From: Diplosphaera chodatii
Lineage: Eukaryota > Chlorophyta > Trebouxiophyceae > Prasiolales > Stichococcaceae
DNA length: 64,000 nucleotides
Reading direction: 5' to 3'
NCBI GenBank assembly: GCA_032358165.1
Contig: JAALGY010000015.1
Coordinates: forward strand, 682,001-746,000
Shown here: one piece after another, positions 33,801 to 46,040 of the stretch
Numbering within the stretch: the stretch's first letter is position 1
Layout: the number at the start of each line of letters is the position of its first letter
Notes under the pieces: generated by a model
What the model was told of the DNA's origin: nothing
Database searches by the model: none
Seen by the model: only the letters and a program-made list of their open reading frames with translations
Made by a program: the position numbers and the translations under genes

Positions 33801-36800
33801 GCTGCTCCCAGCTTCGAGGAGGTGGCGCTGCGGCTGGTGGAGGCGGGCAGCCCTGTAGCGCTGCAGACCTTCTTGCTCGCCAAGCTGCACACCCTGGGCC
33901 CTGCCGACAAGGCGCAGGTGCGCCTTGTTCAGCATAGCAGGCGCTAGACGATCGACCAGCGTGCAATCTCTTTGTCAAGCTCGCATCGAAGCTCGAGGTT
34001 CTTCCTGATGATGTGCATGTCCTTCATCAGGGTATGGCACCATGCAGGCTGGTGCAGTCCTGCTGGCAGTGTGCTGTCGATTTCCATCGGGTGTGTCAAG
34101 GACGAACCCTGAGTTGCCGTCGTGCTGAGCGCAGTCTACAATGGTGGCGACGTGGCTCACCGAGCTGTACCTGGACCAGATCAACCGGGCGCTGCTGGAC
34201 ACCCACGCGGGCGTCGCCAGCGCCGACGCCAGCTCCGTCGAGCAGCTGGAGCAGCAGCTGCAGGTGAGGTGCTCCCAAGGGCCCTGGCCTGCCAAATATG
34301 CCACCCAGTCCCTGCTTGCATGTGCTCTCTGCTCCCAACAGCTCTACCAGAAGAGGTATGTCAAGCGCGACCATGTGCAGGTGGCTAGCTGTTTAAATGT
34401 GTGATGCTGCAGCACAGCGCGGAGCACAGATGTGCGCAATCCACTTCAAGTTCTGTGCTGCTGCAGGCCTTCCTGCAGGCCAACGTGGAGGTGGTGGACC
34501 CGGGGGTGACGGCCAACCTGCTCGCCAGCTACGGCCGCATGGACGACCTCATGCACTTTGCCTCCTACCGAAAGGTGCGCGCTTGCCAGTGCAACGCCGA
34601 CACTGGGACCTTGCTGCAACCAAGCCCATTGCAACCAAACACCCTTTGCAAAGCGACTTTTTGCACATCTTGCACCTCTGCTCGGCCCGCCCTGTGCAAG
34701 GAGGAAGTCAGTACACCACACGCAAGTCATGGAAGCCATGGTCCCTCCCATGGTTGCTGCAGGACAGCGAGGCAGTCGTGGAGCACTTGGTGGCGCGCGG
34801 CGATGCGGGGAGGGCGCTGACGCTCCTGCGGCGGCCGGGCACCCCGCGGGAACTCACTTACAAATTTGCGCCCGCGCTCATGGCAGCCGCGCCCGAGGCG
34901 ACAGTCGACGCCTGGCTGCAGGCGCAGCCGCCGCTGGACCCCAGGTGTGCTGCAGCGCGGGGGCAGTGCGGCAGTGTGGCGCTTTGGGATCGCCCTCTTC
35001 ACGCAGCTGTGCACGTCGGGGCAGCTGCCAGCTTCATGCCTGCGATCCTGCGTCAAGCCAGCACTCTGCTGAGAGCTGCCCCACTCGCGAGTGCGATTGC
35101 TTGGATCAATGGCAAGACTCCTGGAGCTGCTGTGCAGGCGGCTCCTGCCGGCGCTGCTGCGGCTCGGGGAGTCGGGCGCCCCAGCGGCCACGCGCGCCCA
35201 GGCGCTGCGCTATGTGCAGTTTGCGCTCGACCGCCTGCAGTGCCAGGTGACCTTCCACCAGAGAATTGCTGTGCTTGACAGAGGGTGTATGCCGCCGGCT
35301 AGCAGGCAAGCGTGGACACCATGTACTGCGGGGGCTCACGCCAAGCCGTCGTGCATGACACACTGACTGTGCAAACGGTATTTCGTGATGACGTGCTGCA
35401 GGATGCAGCGCTTGCGGCCCTTGCGGTGGCGCTGTACGCAGCAGATGGCCCGGAGGAGCGGCTGCTGGGTTACCTGCAGACGGCGCGTGATGCCCTCGGC
35501 CGACCCCTGTACGACGCGCACACAGCGCTGCGCGTGTGCCGCTCCCACAACCGCTTGCGGGTGGGACGCGGCCGATACCATGCCACCCAGCAAGACCTGC
35601 AGTCTGACAAAACGTCCTCTGTGAATGACATTTCTCTGTGCACCTGCGCTGGCAACAAACCCTGTGCAGCCTGCGACACACTGGACCCTACGCATGGCAG
35701 GCGTGCGTGGCGCTGCTGTGCGAGGTGGAGGCGTACGACGATGCCGTCAGCCTGGCGCTGACGTTTGACCGGGGGCTTGCAGAGGATGTCGCCCGCCGGC
35801 CGACGGACGACAGCATCCGCCGCCAGCTGTGGCTCACCATCGCCAAGCACCTGTTTGCGGGCGCCACAGAGGTGCGCGCTGGCTGTGCGAAACCTCCGGT
35901 CTGAAGTGCCCACTTTACCTTCCGACACGTTGAGTGTGCTATTATGTGCTGTGCGTGCTCGACTGCATGACTGCTCAGGAAATAAAGTGGCATCCCCACT
36001 GCAGGGGGGCGACAATCTTGGGCAGGTCTCCGAGTTCCTGCGTGCAGCGGATGGCGCAGTGAAGATTGAGGACGTGCTGCCATTGTTTCCGGACTTTGCG
36101 CGCATTGATGCTTTCAAGGGTGTGTGTCTTACTCGCAGCAACCCTTCAGACTTGGGTGCCAGTGCTTGCACTTGCTAATACTGTGGGGGAAGTGCCAGGC
36201 CTGAACTTGCAGTGTGTGGCAACACAGGTGCATTGTGTGACGGACTGGCCGACTACAATGCACAGATCCAGGCGCTGAAGGCTGAGATGGAGGACGCGAC
36301 GCGCATCGCTGACGCCCTCAGGTGTGTCGCAGGCTAACTGGTGCAATTGCAGCGCTTGTGCTGCTGTTGGACACGTTTATGCCATGTGCGGGCAGACGCC
36401 CAGGGATGGAGCACAGCCATATGTAGTAAACATTTGTGGTCAGACATTAGCTGGAGCATCTTCACCTGCACCTGCACCTGCACCTGCACCGCATTGCATA
36501 CGAATGGTGCACAGAGCTTCGGTTTGTGTGCTGCAGGCGCGACATGGCGGCTCTGGAGCGGCGCACAGCAGCAGTGGAGCTGTCAGAGCTGTGCGCCTCC
36601 TGCGGGCGCCCACTGTCCGAGCAGCCGCCTGCGTCCGCCGGCCCCTCAGGTGCGGCAACCGACAGATCGAACCACCGCAAGCTTGGCAGCAATGGTTGGC
36701 AGCTGTGCCATGGCGGCTGACCAGTTATGTTTCTGGGGGACTGATCTGCACACGGCTGGGTGCCTGCTGCTCTCCCACCTGTGTCCGGCTTGTTGCAAAA

Positions 36801-37328
36801 CGCGCGTCTGCTCGAGCCACTATCACGTGGATAGGCAGAAGAAACCGGATGGGTTTTGATGCTGTCACCTGCAGGCGGCGCACTCCCGCCGTGCCTGCTG
36901 TTTCCGACAGGCAACGGCTTCCACGCGGCGTGCCTGTGCAGCGAGACGGCGGCGCTGGCGGCGGCGCCCACCGCCTCCCGCATCCAGTACCTCCAGCAGA
37001 CGCTCGCCCAGGTGTGCCGCTCTGACTCGTGACTGTTTGCACTTGACCATTGCAGAATACGTGAATGCTTTCACGTAAGCCTAGTGTTGTGGCATAGGCT
37101 TTATCGTTTGCGGTGCACTGGGCCCAGGTCACGGCGACGGACCTCAGGGCGGCGCGGGTGGTGCTGGAGGACGGCAGCAGCGTGGCGGTGGAGGCGGCGG
37201 CGGGGCATCTGGAGGAGCTGGTCGGCGCGGAGGACCCCTTCTGCGGGGAGGGGGTGGTGCGGCAGCTGACCCGCCCCTTCGTGGACCTGCCCAGCGAGGC
37301 GGCGGAGCTGCAGTCCTGGGCCATCTGA
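30888..37328 (+). CDS. VPS18: VPS18, HOPS/CORVET core subunit
   Basis: VPS18 is a core subunit of the HOPS and CORVET tethering complexes of vacuole and late endosome fusion. The N-terminal beta-propeller exons include VVTSRAYLLRYVY, KPRTLSKLRGLLVSAAAFDA, VLIGTESGALLCLVIGEADK, FGWMTERGIYTG and HHVLVLFPHKLVALNTV. The Pep3/Vps18 and clathrin-repeat region includes MWAVHLSRRDWKSALRAARS, LVEAGSPVALQTFLLAKLH, LLASYGRMDDLMHFASY, LLGYLQTARDALGRPLYDAH and IEDVLPLFPDFARIDAFK. A coiled-coil segment then leads to the C-terminal RING: CASC at about 36589-36600, FPTGNGFHAACL at about 36905-36945, and DPFCG at 37233-37247. Three ligands of the usual RING are replaced. The start MATLVDDW is the second in-frame ATG of the exon. 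At least fifteen introns. Confidence 0.9.
32655..32680. repeat. Two-copy 13-bp tandem repeat in a VPS18 intron
   Basis: The unit catcctcgagggt occurs twice in perfect tandem (32655-32667 and 32668-32680), followed by a partial third copy (cat). It lies in an intron of VPS18 and is probably a replication-slippage duplication. Confidence 0.9.
36464..36490. repeat. Hexanucleotide microsatellite in a VPS18 intron
   Basis: The hexamer cacctg is repeated about four times without interruption within a VPS18 intron, shortly before the exon that starts the RING finger. Length variation between strains would be expected. Confidence 0.85.
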
Positions 37329-37369
37329 CAGGGCATCGAAGCAACAGCCAATGTGCGGGACAGTTCCAT

Positions 37370-39176
37370 TCACTCCTTCGAGCTGCTCGCGGCGGTAGCC
37401 CAATTGCAAGCCTGGGCTGTAGTAGAGGCAGCGTCTTTCATGCTGATGCCGAGCAGTTCCCTCGGTTCTGCTGGGACTGGCGAAGTTGTGGTGCAAAGGC
37501 ATTGTAGTTGACAGGAGCTGCGTCTGTTGTGGTTTACAAGATGTAGCTGGATGAACTGAGACTGATGTTTGGTATCTTCAGCTGTGGTACTCTGATGCAA
37601 GGTGGCAGAGCAGCGACGCTCTGATGCTAGTGTGCAAAGCTGCCACCCCAAAATTGCGAGACGAAGTCCGTCATGCGGAGGAACGGAAGGTGTCCAGCAT
37701 CTGTGGGTGCACACGAACAATCGCAGCATCAGCATGAGCAAGGCTTCAGCAGCTGCGTTATGTGAAACTGTGTGAAAGGCTTGCTGCACTGGTGCACAGT
37801 CGGACGCATGAAACATAAGCACCTGGCGCAGCTTCTTCTCGCTCTTGCCCCATTGCTTGTCGTTGGCTGCGATAGTGAAGAGCAGCAGCAGATCACCCTG
37901 CAAGTCACCGTGAACGAGGGTCAGTGTGCAGTCCGAGCAGGGGGCATGGCCAATCAGAATTGCACCTTCTCGTCACATCCATCATTTTCAAATGACGACC
38001 GCACCTTGACGGTCACACTCGAAAGTGTGTGGGGGCCCAGGCTGCCGTATGGCGCATACGCCTCGTACTGGTAGTAAGTACGACCGTCGAAGTTCTTCTT
38101 GTCGATTTTCCTCACGTCCTCCTCATCCAAGTAGGTGCCCCTGCACATGTTGCTGCCAGCTCAAATCGATATCTCAAAGCAGCCGCATGCATCAGGAGGA
38201 GCAGTCTCGATTGGCATCGACGAACACGTGATTGCATTAGTGGTCAAGCACGCACGTGATGTAGGAGCCCAGGGAGTTGAGGATGCCCTCTGGCGTGCCC
38301 ACATCCTCCAGCGGCGGGTCTGAGGCATTTGTCAGCCTCACCAGCGGCGAGACGATCACCTGCGGCAGCACAACGCTGTCTTGCTGTGCGGTGCAAAGAC
38401 ACGGTTGCTACGCTGAACCGTCGCAGTAGCTTTCAGCAGAGGCCCAGGCAATGTAGCTCTGCTGACGCCGAGTGGGCAAGCACCTGAGCTTTGCCCTCAG
38501 TCGGGTCTGTGAAGATGACCTCTGTCCACGGCTCAGCGCACCGCGGCTGGCAGTAGTTGCCTGACTGGATGTTCGCCACCTGCGGCCCACGTTGTCGTTC
38601 TACTCATAGGATGGCCATGACCCCGGGACTGGCAGCACCACCATAGCAGGAGCAGCACATGCACGGCGCACAGTGTGCACCTGGTTCTCTCGCCATGACG
38701 CTGGCAGCGCAAAGCGGTATGGGTTCTCACGGTCGACGGTGCCTGCACGCAGCGCCTGCAGACACAACATTGCAGGCTGAGATGCCGTACCGGCAGCGGT
38801 GAGTAGTCCCCCATGATGACATACGCATTGCGAGTGCGCACGCAGATAGGCTCACCGGTGTCTTTGATCGATCAGGGACGAACTCGCTGAACCCCTCGAT
38901 GTCGGCCTTCGGGAGGTATGTGCCAACTTGCGCCGTGTCCTTGGCAAATGCCGCAGATGGCGCTGCGCCGCTGCTTGCCATCACACCCAGCGTGGCCGCT
39001 GCCATTCTGAGCATAGCTGTTCGTCGCGGAAGCTCCTGCACCGTCGCCTGCGCAGGGTCTGTCTGGCTGGATGCCATTACTGTCTGACAGCACTGGTGTT
39101 GTCGTGCATGACCACGTTGCGAGGGGCTCTTGAACGCCAGCTGCGTGCCACTTACAGACCGCAACATGCTGTTCAT
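37370..39176 (-). CDS. PsbP-domain thylakoid lumen protein
   Basis: The N-terminus has a plastid transit peptide (MNSMLRSVSGTQLAFKS) followed by a twin-arginine lumen signal, RRTAMLRMAAATLGVMASSG ... AAFA. The PsbP fold follows: YLPKADIEGFSEFVPD, ENPYRFALPASWRE, IQSGNYCQPRC with WTEVIFTDPTEGKAQ, VSPLVRLTNASDPPLEDVG with TPEGILNSLGSYIT, YLDEEDVRKIDKKNFDGRTY, YQYEAYAPYGSLGPHTLSSV, and LLLLFTIAANDKQWGKSEKK with LRQV. This is a PsbP-like/PPD protein; PPL- or PPD-type function in photosystem assembly or repair is family inference. PsbP domains normally stop soon after LRQV, near 37800. The frame stays open for about 140 more low-complexity residues to 37370, so either there is an unusual extension or a final intron has been missed. 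Confidence 0.87.
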
Positions 39177-39648
39177 GACTGCTCACGATGTATGGGACAC
39201 CCAAGTGACTCTTATGCTATGAAACATCTCCAAAATTTGGCATGCTGGGCGTGCAGGGCTGCAGGTTGGCTTCCCTGGCTCAAGGGTTTTGCCACCCCAA
39301 TCCTGCAGTAGGTCAGCTACCTGGAATCCTGGATGGACTGACTGGCATCTAGGGCAGAATGGTTCAGGTCTGGCATCTTGGTCGCTGAGCACACAACACA
39401 GAAGCAGCTTCAAATGCCTGACGACGGTTAGAGAGAATCGACAACATTCTCGGCAGCGCTATACACTGACATCAGATAGGCGCACCAACCCAAACCTGTG
39501 TTGTCAGGTTACTACAGGTTCATGCCGCAATACAGAAGTTTTTCTACAGCTTTTGATGCGCCCAAGGTTCTACCACGTCATGTACATTGCGCCTGTTGGC
39601 ATACTAATGTATATGATGGCATACAGCCGAACTGCCAAGGAATAGCAG
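39177..39648. other. Tandem intergenic region
   Basis: This 472-bp stretch lies between the FAN1 stop and the PsbP-like start and should hold the PsbP-like promoter. No conserved gene or repeat is visible. Confidence 0.45.
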
Positions 39649-42600
39649 TCAGCGTCCCTTCTTCGGCAATGTCTCCTGCACCTTCAGGACCTCCACCTGC
39701 AGCATATCAGGGCTGTTTGCCGTGTGATATCGAGCCAGGGCACCTGAACCATTTCCGTAGCCATGTTGCATCCACAATCGTCTGTGCTGATGTGCCTAAG
39801 ACCCTGAGTCGCATCAGCAGAAGTCAAAGCACTCAAGAGCGCAACACGCACATGCATCACTGGGCAAGCATCTACCACAGCGAAGGGCGGGGACTGCGGC
39901 ACCTGCAGCCCGGCGCCGGACAGCGCGGCGGCCCAGGCGCGCTGCTGCTCCGACAGCCGGTCGCGGGGCCCCTTCACCTCCGACAGCTTGGCACGCCGGT
40001 CCGCCGGCCGCCACAGCAGCAGGTCTGGCATGCCGCCTGCGACGGACACACACCTCCTGGTCTGAAACGTGTGGCATGGCTGCACACAAGCCACCTTTCA
40101 TGGAATCTAGTCTGCCTACAGCACAGCACTTGTCAGGCGCATGATCAAAATATAGGCGCATACTGGGCAGTTGGCCTTGAGGGCTCGTGCAGCCAAAGTC
40201 GAAAGAGTGCAGATCATCACAGAGATCTGCACTCTGGCGTGATACGGACTTTGTGCACACACCGCCCCAGCCGGAGTGGTCCTGAGCCAGCAGGTGGCAC
40301 AGGGCGGCGAGGCCGGCACCACCGACGCAGTCCGCGATGGTGGCCAGCTCCTCGAGTGGCTGGCGCTCCCAGTTGATGCCGCGGCACACCGTGCCCTCAT
40401 GCTCCGCCCATGTATCGCGGATGATGTCAAGCGCATGGCCTTCCCTGCACCACGCACATGGCATCGGCGTCAGCTCTCGCAAGGGGCACAACATCGACAT
40501 TGATACGTAATCACAGCAGCAGATGTTGCAGTTGCTTTCACGGGGTGAACGCCACAGCCATCAGTAGCCGGTGTGATCTCGCCTGATTTCTTTCAGCCGG
40601 GAGTTGATGAGCGCCTCTCGCGTTGGGAAGAAGGCGTCCGTGCCCAGGTCTAAAGGCGCTGATTGGAAGGGCGTCCTGAACACCTGTGTTATGAAACACC
40701 TCCAACTCGTGACATCGAGCTGAAATCACACTTAGGATGGACCAAATTTCCATCCGCGCCAGGTAGGCGCACCTCGGGGACATCAGCAAACAGCACTGGC
40801 CACATGAGCAGGCCCCACAGCGTTGCCCACACGCCCCCCTCCGAGTGCACACCTATGACACCCAGCACATGTAGTGCTACACGCTTGTTTTGGTATGACT
40901 CTGTGCAGTGCAACCCCTGTGATCCACAGCCTTTTCAAGGCCAGTGAGCACCTTGCCAGCCGCCGCCCTCCGGTGTGGCATAGTGCTCCAGGGCCAGCTC
41001 CTCGACAGTAACCTGCTCGCCGCTTGCCCCCAGGAACTTGCTTTTCAGCCCTGCAAAGCGATGTACACGAGCTCCTGTGCATCCAAGACGCGATGTGCCA
41101 CACTACAAGCCAGTTGTTATGGTCCACTTGCTGAGGTGCTAAAGCGAGGTGCTAGAGTGTTGAGATACTGCTTGTAGCGGAGGACTTCATGGTTGCTGCT
41201 GCGGCTGAGGTACATATTATCAACGCACCGATAATATTGGCGAGCGGCTTGGCGATGATGGTGATTTGGGGCGGCTCCCACAGGGCAGTGGCAGCCCAGG
41301 GCGGGCGGCGCCAGCGCCTGGGTGGCTTGCCAAGGCGCAGCACCCGCCGCTGCAGCGCCAGCCTGTCGCCCGTCTTCACCCACTCGTCCGCAAGTGCCGC
41401 CTCCGCCAGCTGCGCAGGAAGCAGGCCTCATTGCACATGCACATGCCAGTTTGCTGGGATGACAACTCGGTTCCAAAACCTCTGCGCGTGACGTGATGCC
41501 ACTGCAACACATGGTGGTGCTCATCATGGACTCCGACGCTTTGTGTCCATAATGTAATATGGTCCGCTTCAAAGCAGCATCCAGGAAAAGAGGTGGCGAC
41601 AGTGACTTGCTCATCTCGTGGAAGCAGCACCTCCAAGGCCTCCTCGACTCGGCCCATATGCTCGTTGTCGATGGACAAGCGCGTCCACCACTCGCCACGG
41701 CGGCCAGCGCAGCACACACCACCTGCACGCAAAGCTGCCAGCAGTCGTACGATGCACACTGGCATGTCTTCAATAGCCACAGCAGTCACCGCAGCATTGG
41801 TTCCCTGAGGGCTGGCTGCAAGCAGGCCGTTCAGGGAAGATGGAGCCCTCAAGCTGTGGCTGGCAGCACGCAGAGCCCACCCAGCAGCTGGTGCAGGTAC
41901 TCGGTGGCCTGCTGGTACTTGCGCTGCTTCTCCAGCAGCGACACGCCCGCGGTCGCCATCGTCGCGTACACCCACGCGGCGGAGTAGCAGCGCAGGAAGG
42001 GCTGCGCAGCGCCGGAGGAGCTGCTGGCAAAGGCCGCCGCCTTGTGGCGGCCGTCCCTGATGGCCGCCCAGGCGGGACCCAGGGCAGCCTCAGCTGCCAC
42101 CATGTCACCCGCCTGACGCAGCAGGCCAGGGTCAGCACAATACCAGAAAGATGGAGAGGCCGAGACGAAAGATGCATGGCACAGATATGGCTATGTCAAG
42201 TAGTAAGTGACTCTAGGGGGATGCAACGTGTAATTTTGCCCACCTCAAATGCGGAGTCCAACACCGACGCATGCTCCAGGGCCTCCTCATACTCCAGCAT
42301 GTCCTGACGCTTCTGAAACCCAGAACTCGGACGGTTCAACCTGCAAGCAAATCGGACATGGCACTGAGCGTTTCATTGGTGCTGGCAAATTTGTACTCAC
42401 AACATACCAATATGCATGCCTCAGCAGATGCTCCTTCGCACCTGTACTGCGGGTACTTGGTGATACCCAGGTTGGTGACCAGGAAGCGAGACAGGTCCTG
42501 GTGCTCCGACATGAAGAACAGCCGCCGCACCCGCCCCATTAGCATGCCAGCGGCCTTGGTGAGGCGGCAGCAGCTACCCACCAGCGCTTCTAGATGTGCC

Positions 42601-45600
42601 GCTAGTGCTTCGGGCGCCACAGCCGGCTCCTGTTGTGAAATAATGGCAGTGCGACATCCCAGGTGTCTTGCTTCATCTTGCAAGAGATTTTCAAGGATAT
42701 GCGCTGTGGGCCACACTGTGACCAACATGCCACTTGTGCTTTGCACGGCATACTGGCTAGCTAGGAGCTCACAGCGCTGATCGAAGCTGGCGACAGCAGC
42801 GTCCGCTGATACCAGGCCAGCATTGCGGGCCGGTTGCTGCTGTTGCGGCTGCCAAGCTTCAGGTCCAGACCAACCGCGAGAGCCTTCAGCTCTGGCACCG
42901 TCAGCATCTGCATGGTAATTGTGCTCAACTCACCCTGCTTCGCTACTGCAGTGTGCCCGGCACGTGTCGAGATGTTCAAAACAGGTTGCAGCTGGGCCTG
43001 TGGATTGCTTCCACTTCAGTGGTTGCAATTAGAGTTTATCACCTGCACAAGCTCTGCATTATCTGCTTGCGTTGCAGCTGCAAGAAAGCCGCTGTCTGAC
43101 AGTTGCTGCACAGCGGGAGCGGCCTCGCCGACCTCGGGATACTCGAATGCAGCCTGCCGGAACCAGGGTCCCCGCCGCTGGTACAGCCGCAAGAAAAGGC
43201 ACTGTGCTGGCGGCGGCAGCTCCTGCAACATCTCAGCGCATGCTGCATCACGGCTGTTGGTGTACACTCCGCAAGAACGCGCACCTTCCCGCCAAATCTG
43301 AAGCGCATTCATCTGGGCAGCACTCACTTGAAAGCTCTCCAGCATTGCATGCTCGTCGTCGCTCAGCAGATGGCCGTCGCAGGCCCGCACGGTGTCTGTG
43401 ACCAGGCGGAAGTTGGTGCGCAGACACTCCCCCGCACCGCCCGGCCCCAGCCGCCGGCCCTGATGATTTGATTAGACAACGAAAAGCTCATATGGCTGGC
43501 AGCTGTAGTCCATCAATAGCGTTCAGAGCATGTGCTGACGTGTGGCACCCACGGTGTGTCGGCATGTACCTGGCGTCGCAGTGCATCTGCTGCAGCGTCA
43601 CCCGCTTTCTTCAGGTTGACGTGCAGCCGCTTCTGCTTGCGCGGCGACAGCAGCAGCATGTCGTCCGAGAAGCCAATCTGCACGTGTGAACACCATGGGC
43701 TGCGCACCACAGCAATGTCTGTCACGGTGGACTGCAATGCACTGCAGGCCGGCCCATGTGTAGGTAAAAGCAAGAGCTCAGCTGAGAGTTGCACCTAGTA
43801 CTAGCGATAAATGCACCTGTATGCTGATGGTGATGGGACTCGAGGGCGACGTGGGCTCGTCTTGCACTGTCCCGGCTGCCTCCACCATGTTGCCCACCAC
43901 CAGCGGGCCTAGCCACTTTGATACTTCTGCCGCCAGATGGCCCAACACCTGCACAGGCATGACAAATATACATTTTTCCAGCAAACTCCGCAAGGGGTGC
44001 TGACACGCATGGTGACCTCTCTGCAGCAGTCGGGTGCAGGTCCAGTCAGTGGCGGTGCAAACCTGGTTGCGGGAGCCAATGACGAGGAGCGCATTGCGGT
44101 CTCTGGTATTGGTTGGCTCGTGCTGAATGGTGACTGGCTCACCGTCTGCACACCTGCGTATGGTTCACAACACTTCGGCTGGCGATGACGTGCAACAGCT
44201 CGCCTGCTTGCAGTCTGGCAAGTCGATGTCTCGAAGCATGACACAGGCGAAAGCACTCACTCTGCCTCTGTCTGGAAGCGTCGACCGACCACGCAAGTAG
44301 TGAACGACTTGACGGTCGCGAGCGGGCTGGCGCATGGGAGCACCGCCTGGCGGCTGATGATCTGCCGCTGCGGAGTGTGCATGCCAGGCTCGTCGTCTGA
44401 CCCTTCTGCTGCCCTGTCAGCACCCGCTGCTGGTGATGTCACTGCCGCAGGGACAGGGCAATTGACACCACCAGGTACAACAGAGCTGGGCGGTCTGGCC
44501 AGTGATGAGGCGTCTGCTTGCGCTGCACCATCGCATGATGGTGTGTCTGGACTGCTGTGTGAAGCTGACTCGGCACCGTCGCCTGCAGCCTGCGCTGTCA
44601 GCAGGTCTTGCTGCCGCAATTGCAGCATCGCATCCAGCGGTTGCGTTTCCTGGTCGAGCAGGTCTATCGGGGCAGCCGGCGCCTGTACTGGGACTGTGCC
44701 TAAACCAGTGGGAGCGGCATGCCTTGCAGCCGCACATGCGATGTGCTGTCCCCCATTAGTGGCCTGCTGCAGCGCAGGCAGATCTACATCCACTTCCGCC
44801 TGCTGTGAGCCTGCACCTGTATCCTGTGCCAGCTGCTGATACAGCTGTCGCTGCTGATGCTGGATCTCTGGTGGCGCGCTGGTGCTGCGCAACGCCGTCT
44901 GCTGCTGCGCGTGGTTGTGCTGCAGCATGGCCCGGCAGCGCTGCGCTGCGGCGGCGCTTGCAGAGCCAAACAGGGCCGTGACTGTGCGCTGCTTGACGCG
45001 CTTGGCTGACGCTGTCCTTGCCAGACAGTGATCTGCAGTGTCACATGTCATCCAGCGTTGACGATGATGCGACAGGTCTGTGCGGCACCATGTTCCGCGT
45101 GATCGAGCCCTGACCAACAGGACCGAGCCGTCACAGCAAAACTCACCAATGTGGCTGTTGATGGCAAAGTCACTGCTGCTTGAAAGCGTTCGGCTGCAGA
45201 GGGGACAACACAAAAGTGTGCTGCCCTCGCCTCCTGCATCCTCAGGCTCTTGACCGGGCGTCCGGCCGGGCTGTGCTGGCAAATCTGCATCGGGCATGGT
45301 GCCACTGCTGTCCCAATCAAGCCTACGGGGCGTCGCTGCATCTGGAGGATCTGGCCGCACCCTAGCCAGATCCAGCGCCTGCTGACTTTCGGCTTTGACA
45401 GCGGTTTTCGCTCTGGAAAACAGTTTGGCTGCTGCATCGGCGGCCGCATCCGTGCCAGCTGGCGCGGACTTGGTGGAGCTGGGCTTTGCACGCTTGGACG
45501 CTGTTGGTCGAGCAGCGGCGGCAGCCGCTGCGTCGGCTTCTGCTTTGAGCCGCTTCCTGCGTGCATAGCTGGAAGCCACCACGGACTGGCCCAGCAACTC

Positions 45601-45627
45601 CTTCAGGCTGCCTTGCCCGCGCAGCAT
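39649..45627 (-). CDS. FAN1: FAN1, Fanconi-associated nuclease (UBZ, HIRAN, SAP, TPR, VRR-NUC)
   Basis: FAN1 is a structure-specific 5' flap endo/exonuclease of DNA crosslink repair. The start is MLRGQGSLKELLGQ. A UBZ4-type finger reads CPLC ... FAINSH joined across an intron to IDHC. It is followed by QRTVTALFG and a Gln-rich region. A HIRAN domain (GEPVTIQHEPTNTRDRNALL ... LGHLAAEVSKWLGPLV) matches the plant version of FAN1. Next are FLRLYQRRGPWFRQ, a SAP-like block (MLTVPELKALAVGLDLKLGS), helical repeats (SAAWVYATMATAG, GEWWTRLSIDNEHMGRVEEA), and VTVEELALEHYATPEGGGW with WATLWGLLMWPVLF. The C-terminal VRR-NUC domain has GMPDLLLW and LSEVKGPRDRLSEQQRAWAA, so the PD-(D/E)XK residues are intact. 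The last exon is VEVLKVQETLPKKGR with the stop at 39649-39651. Confidence 0.92.
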
Positions 45628-46040
45628 CGCATACGCTTTTCACAGCCCATGCATGTTGTCTGACCATCCGATCATGCACGGAGCCACTCGCACGTGCTGC
45701 ATAACCTGGGCCTTGCTACCAGTTCTGAAGGGTAGAACGCAGTTACTGCACCACTTCCCAGCGCAACATGCCATCAGCAAACGTCCACCTCTGCGCTCAT
45801 GCATGGTGGTGGGCACGGACTCACATTGCCGACGTAAAGAGCAAAGTAATGCCAGCAATAGCTGTGTCACATCCAGATGCGGATGCAAATGCGTTATGTG
45901 CGTTGCGGGCATCGCAGCACGGGCAAAGCATGGACCCATGTACTGACATGCACTAGCGGGAAGGACCTCCAGCAGAACAGAGTTTGCAGCCCAGCACACT
46001 TCAGCTGTTAGGATATGGCTGCTGTGTGATCAGAGACAGC
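45628..46040. other. Divergent intergenic region (FAN1 / TMX-like)
   Basis: This 413-bp stretch separates two divergent start codons and should hold both promoters. It has no visible gene, RNA or repeat. Confidence 0.45.
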
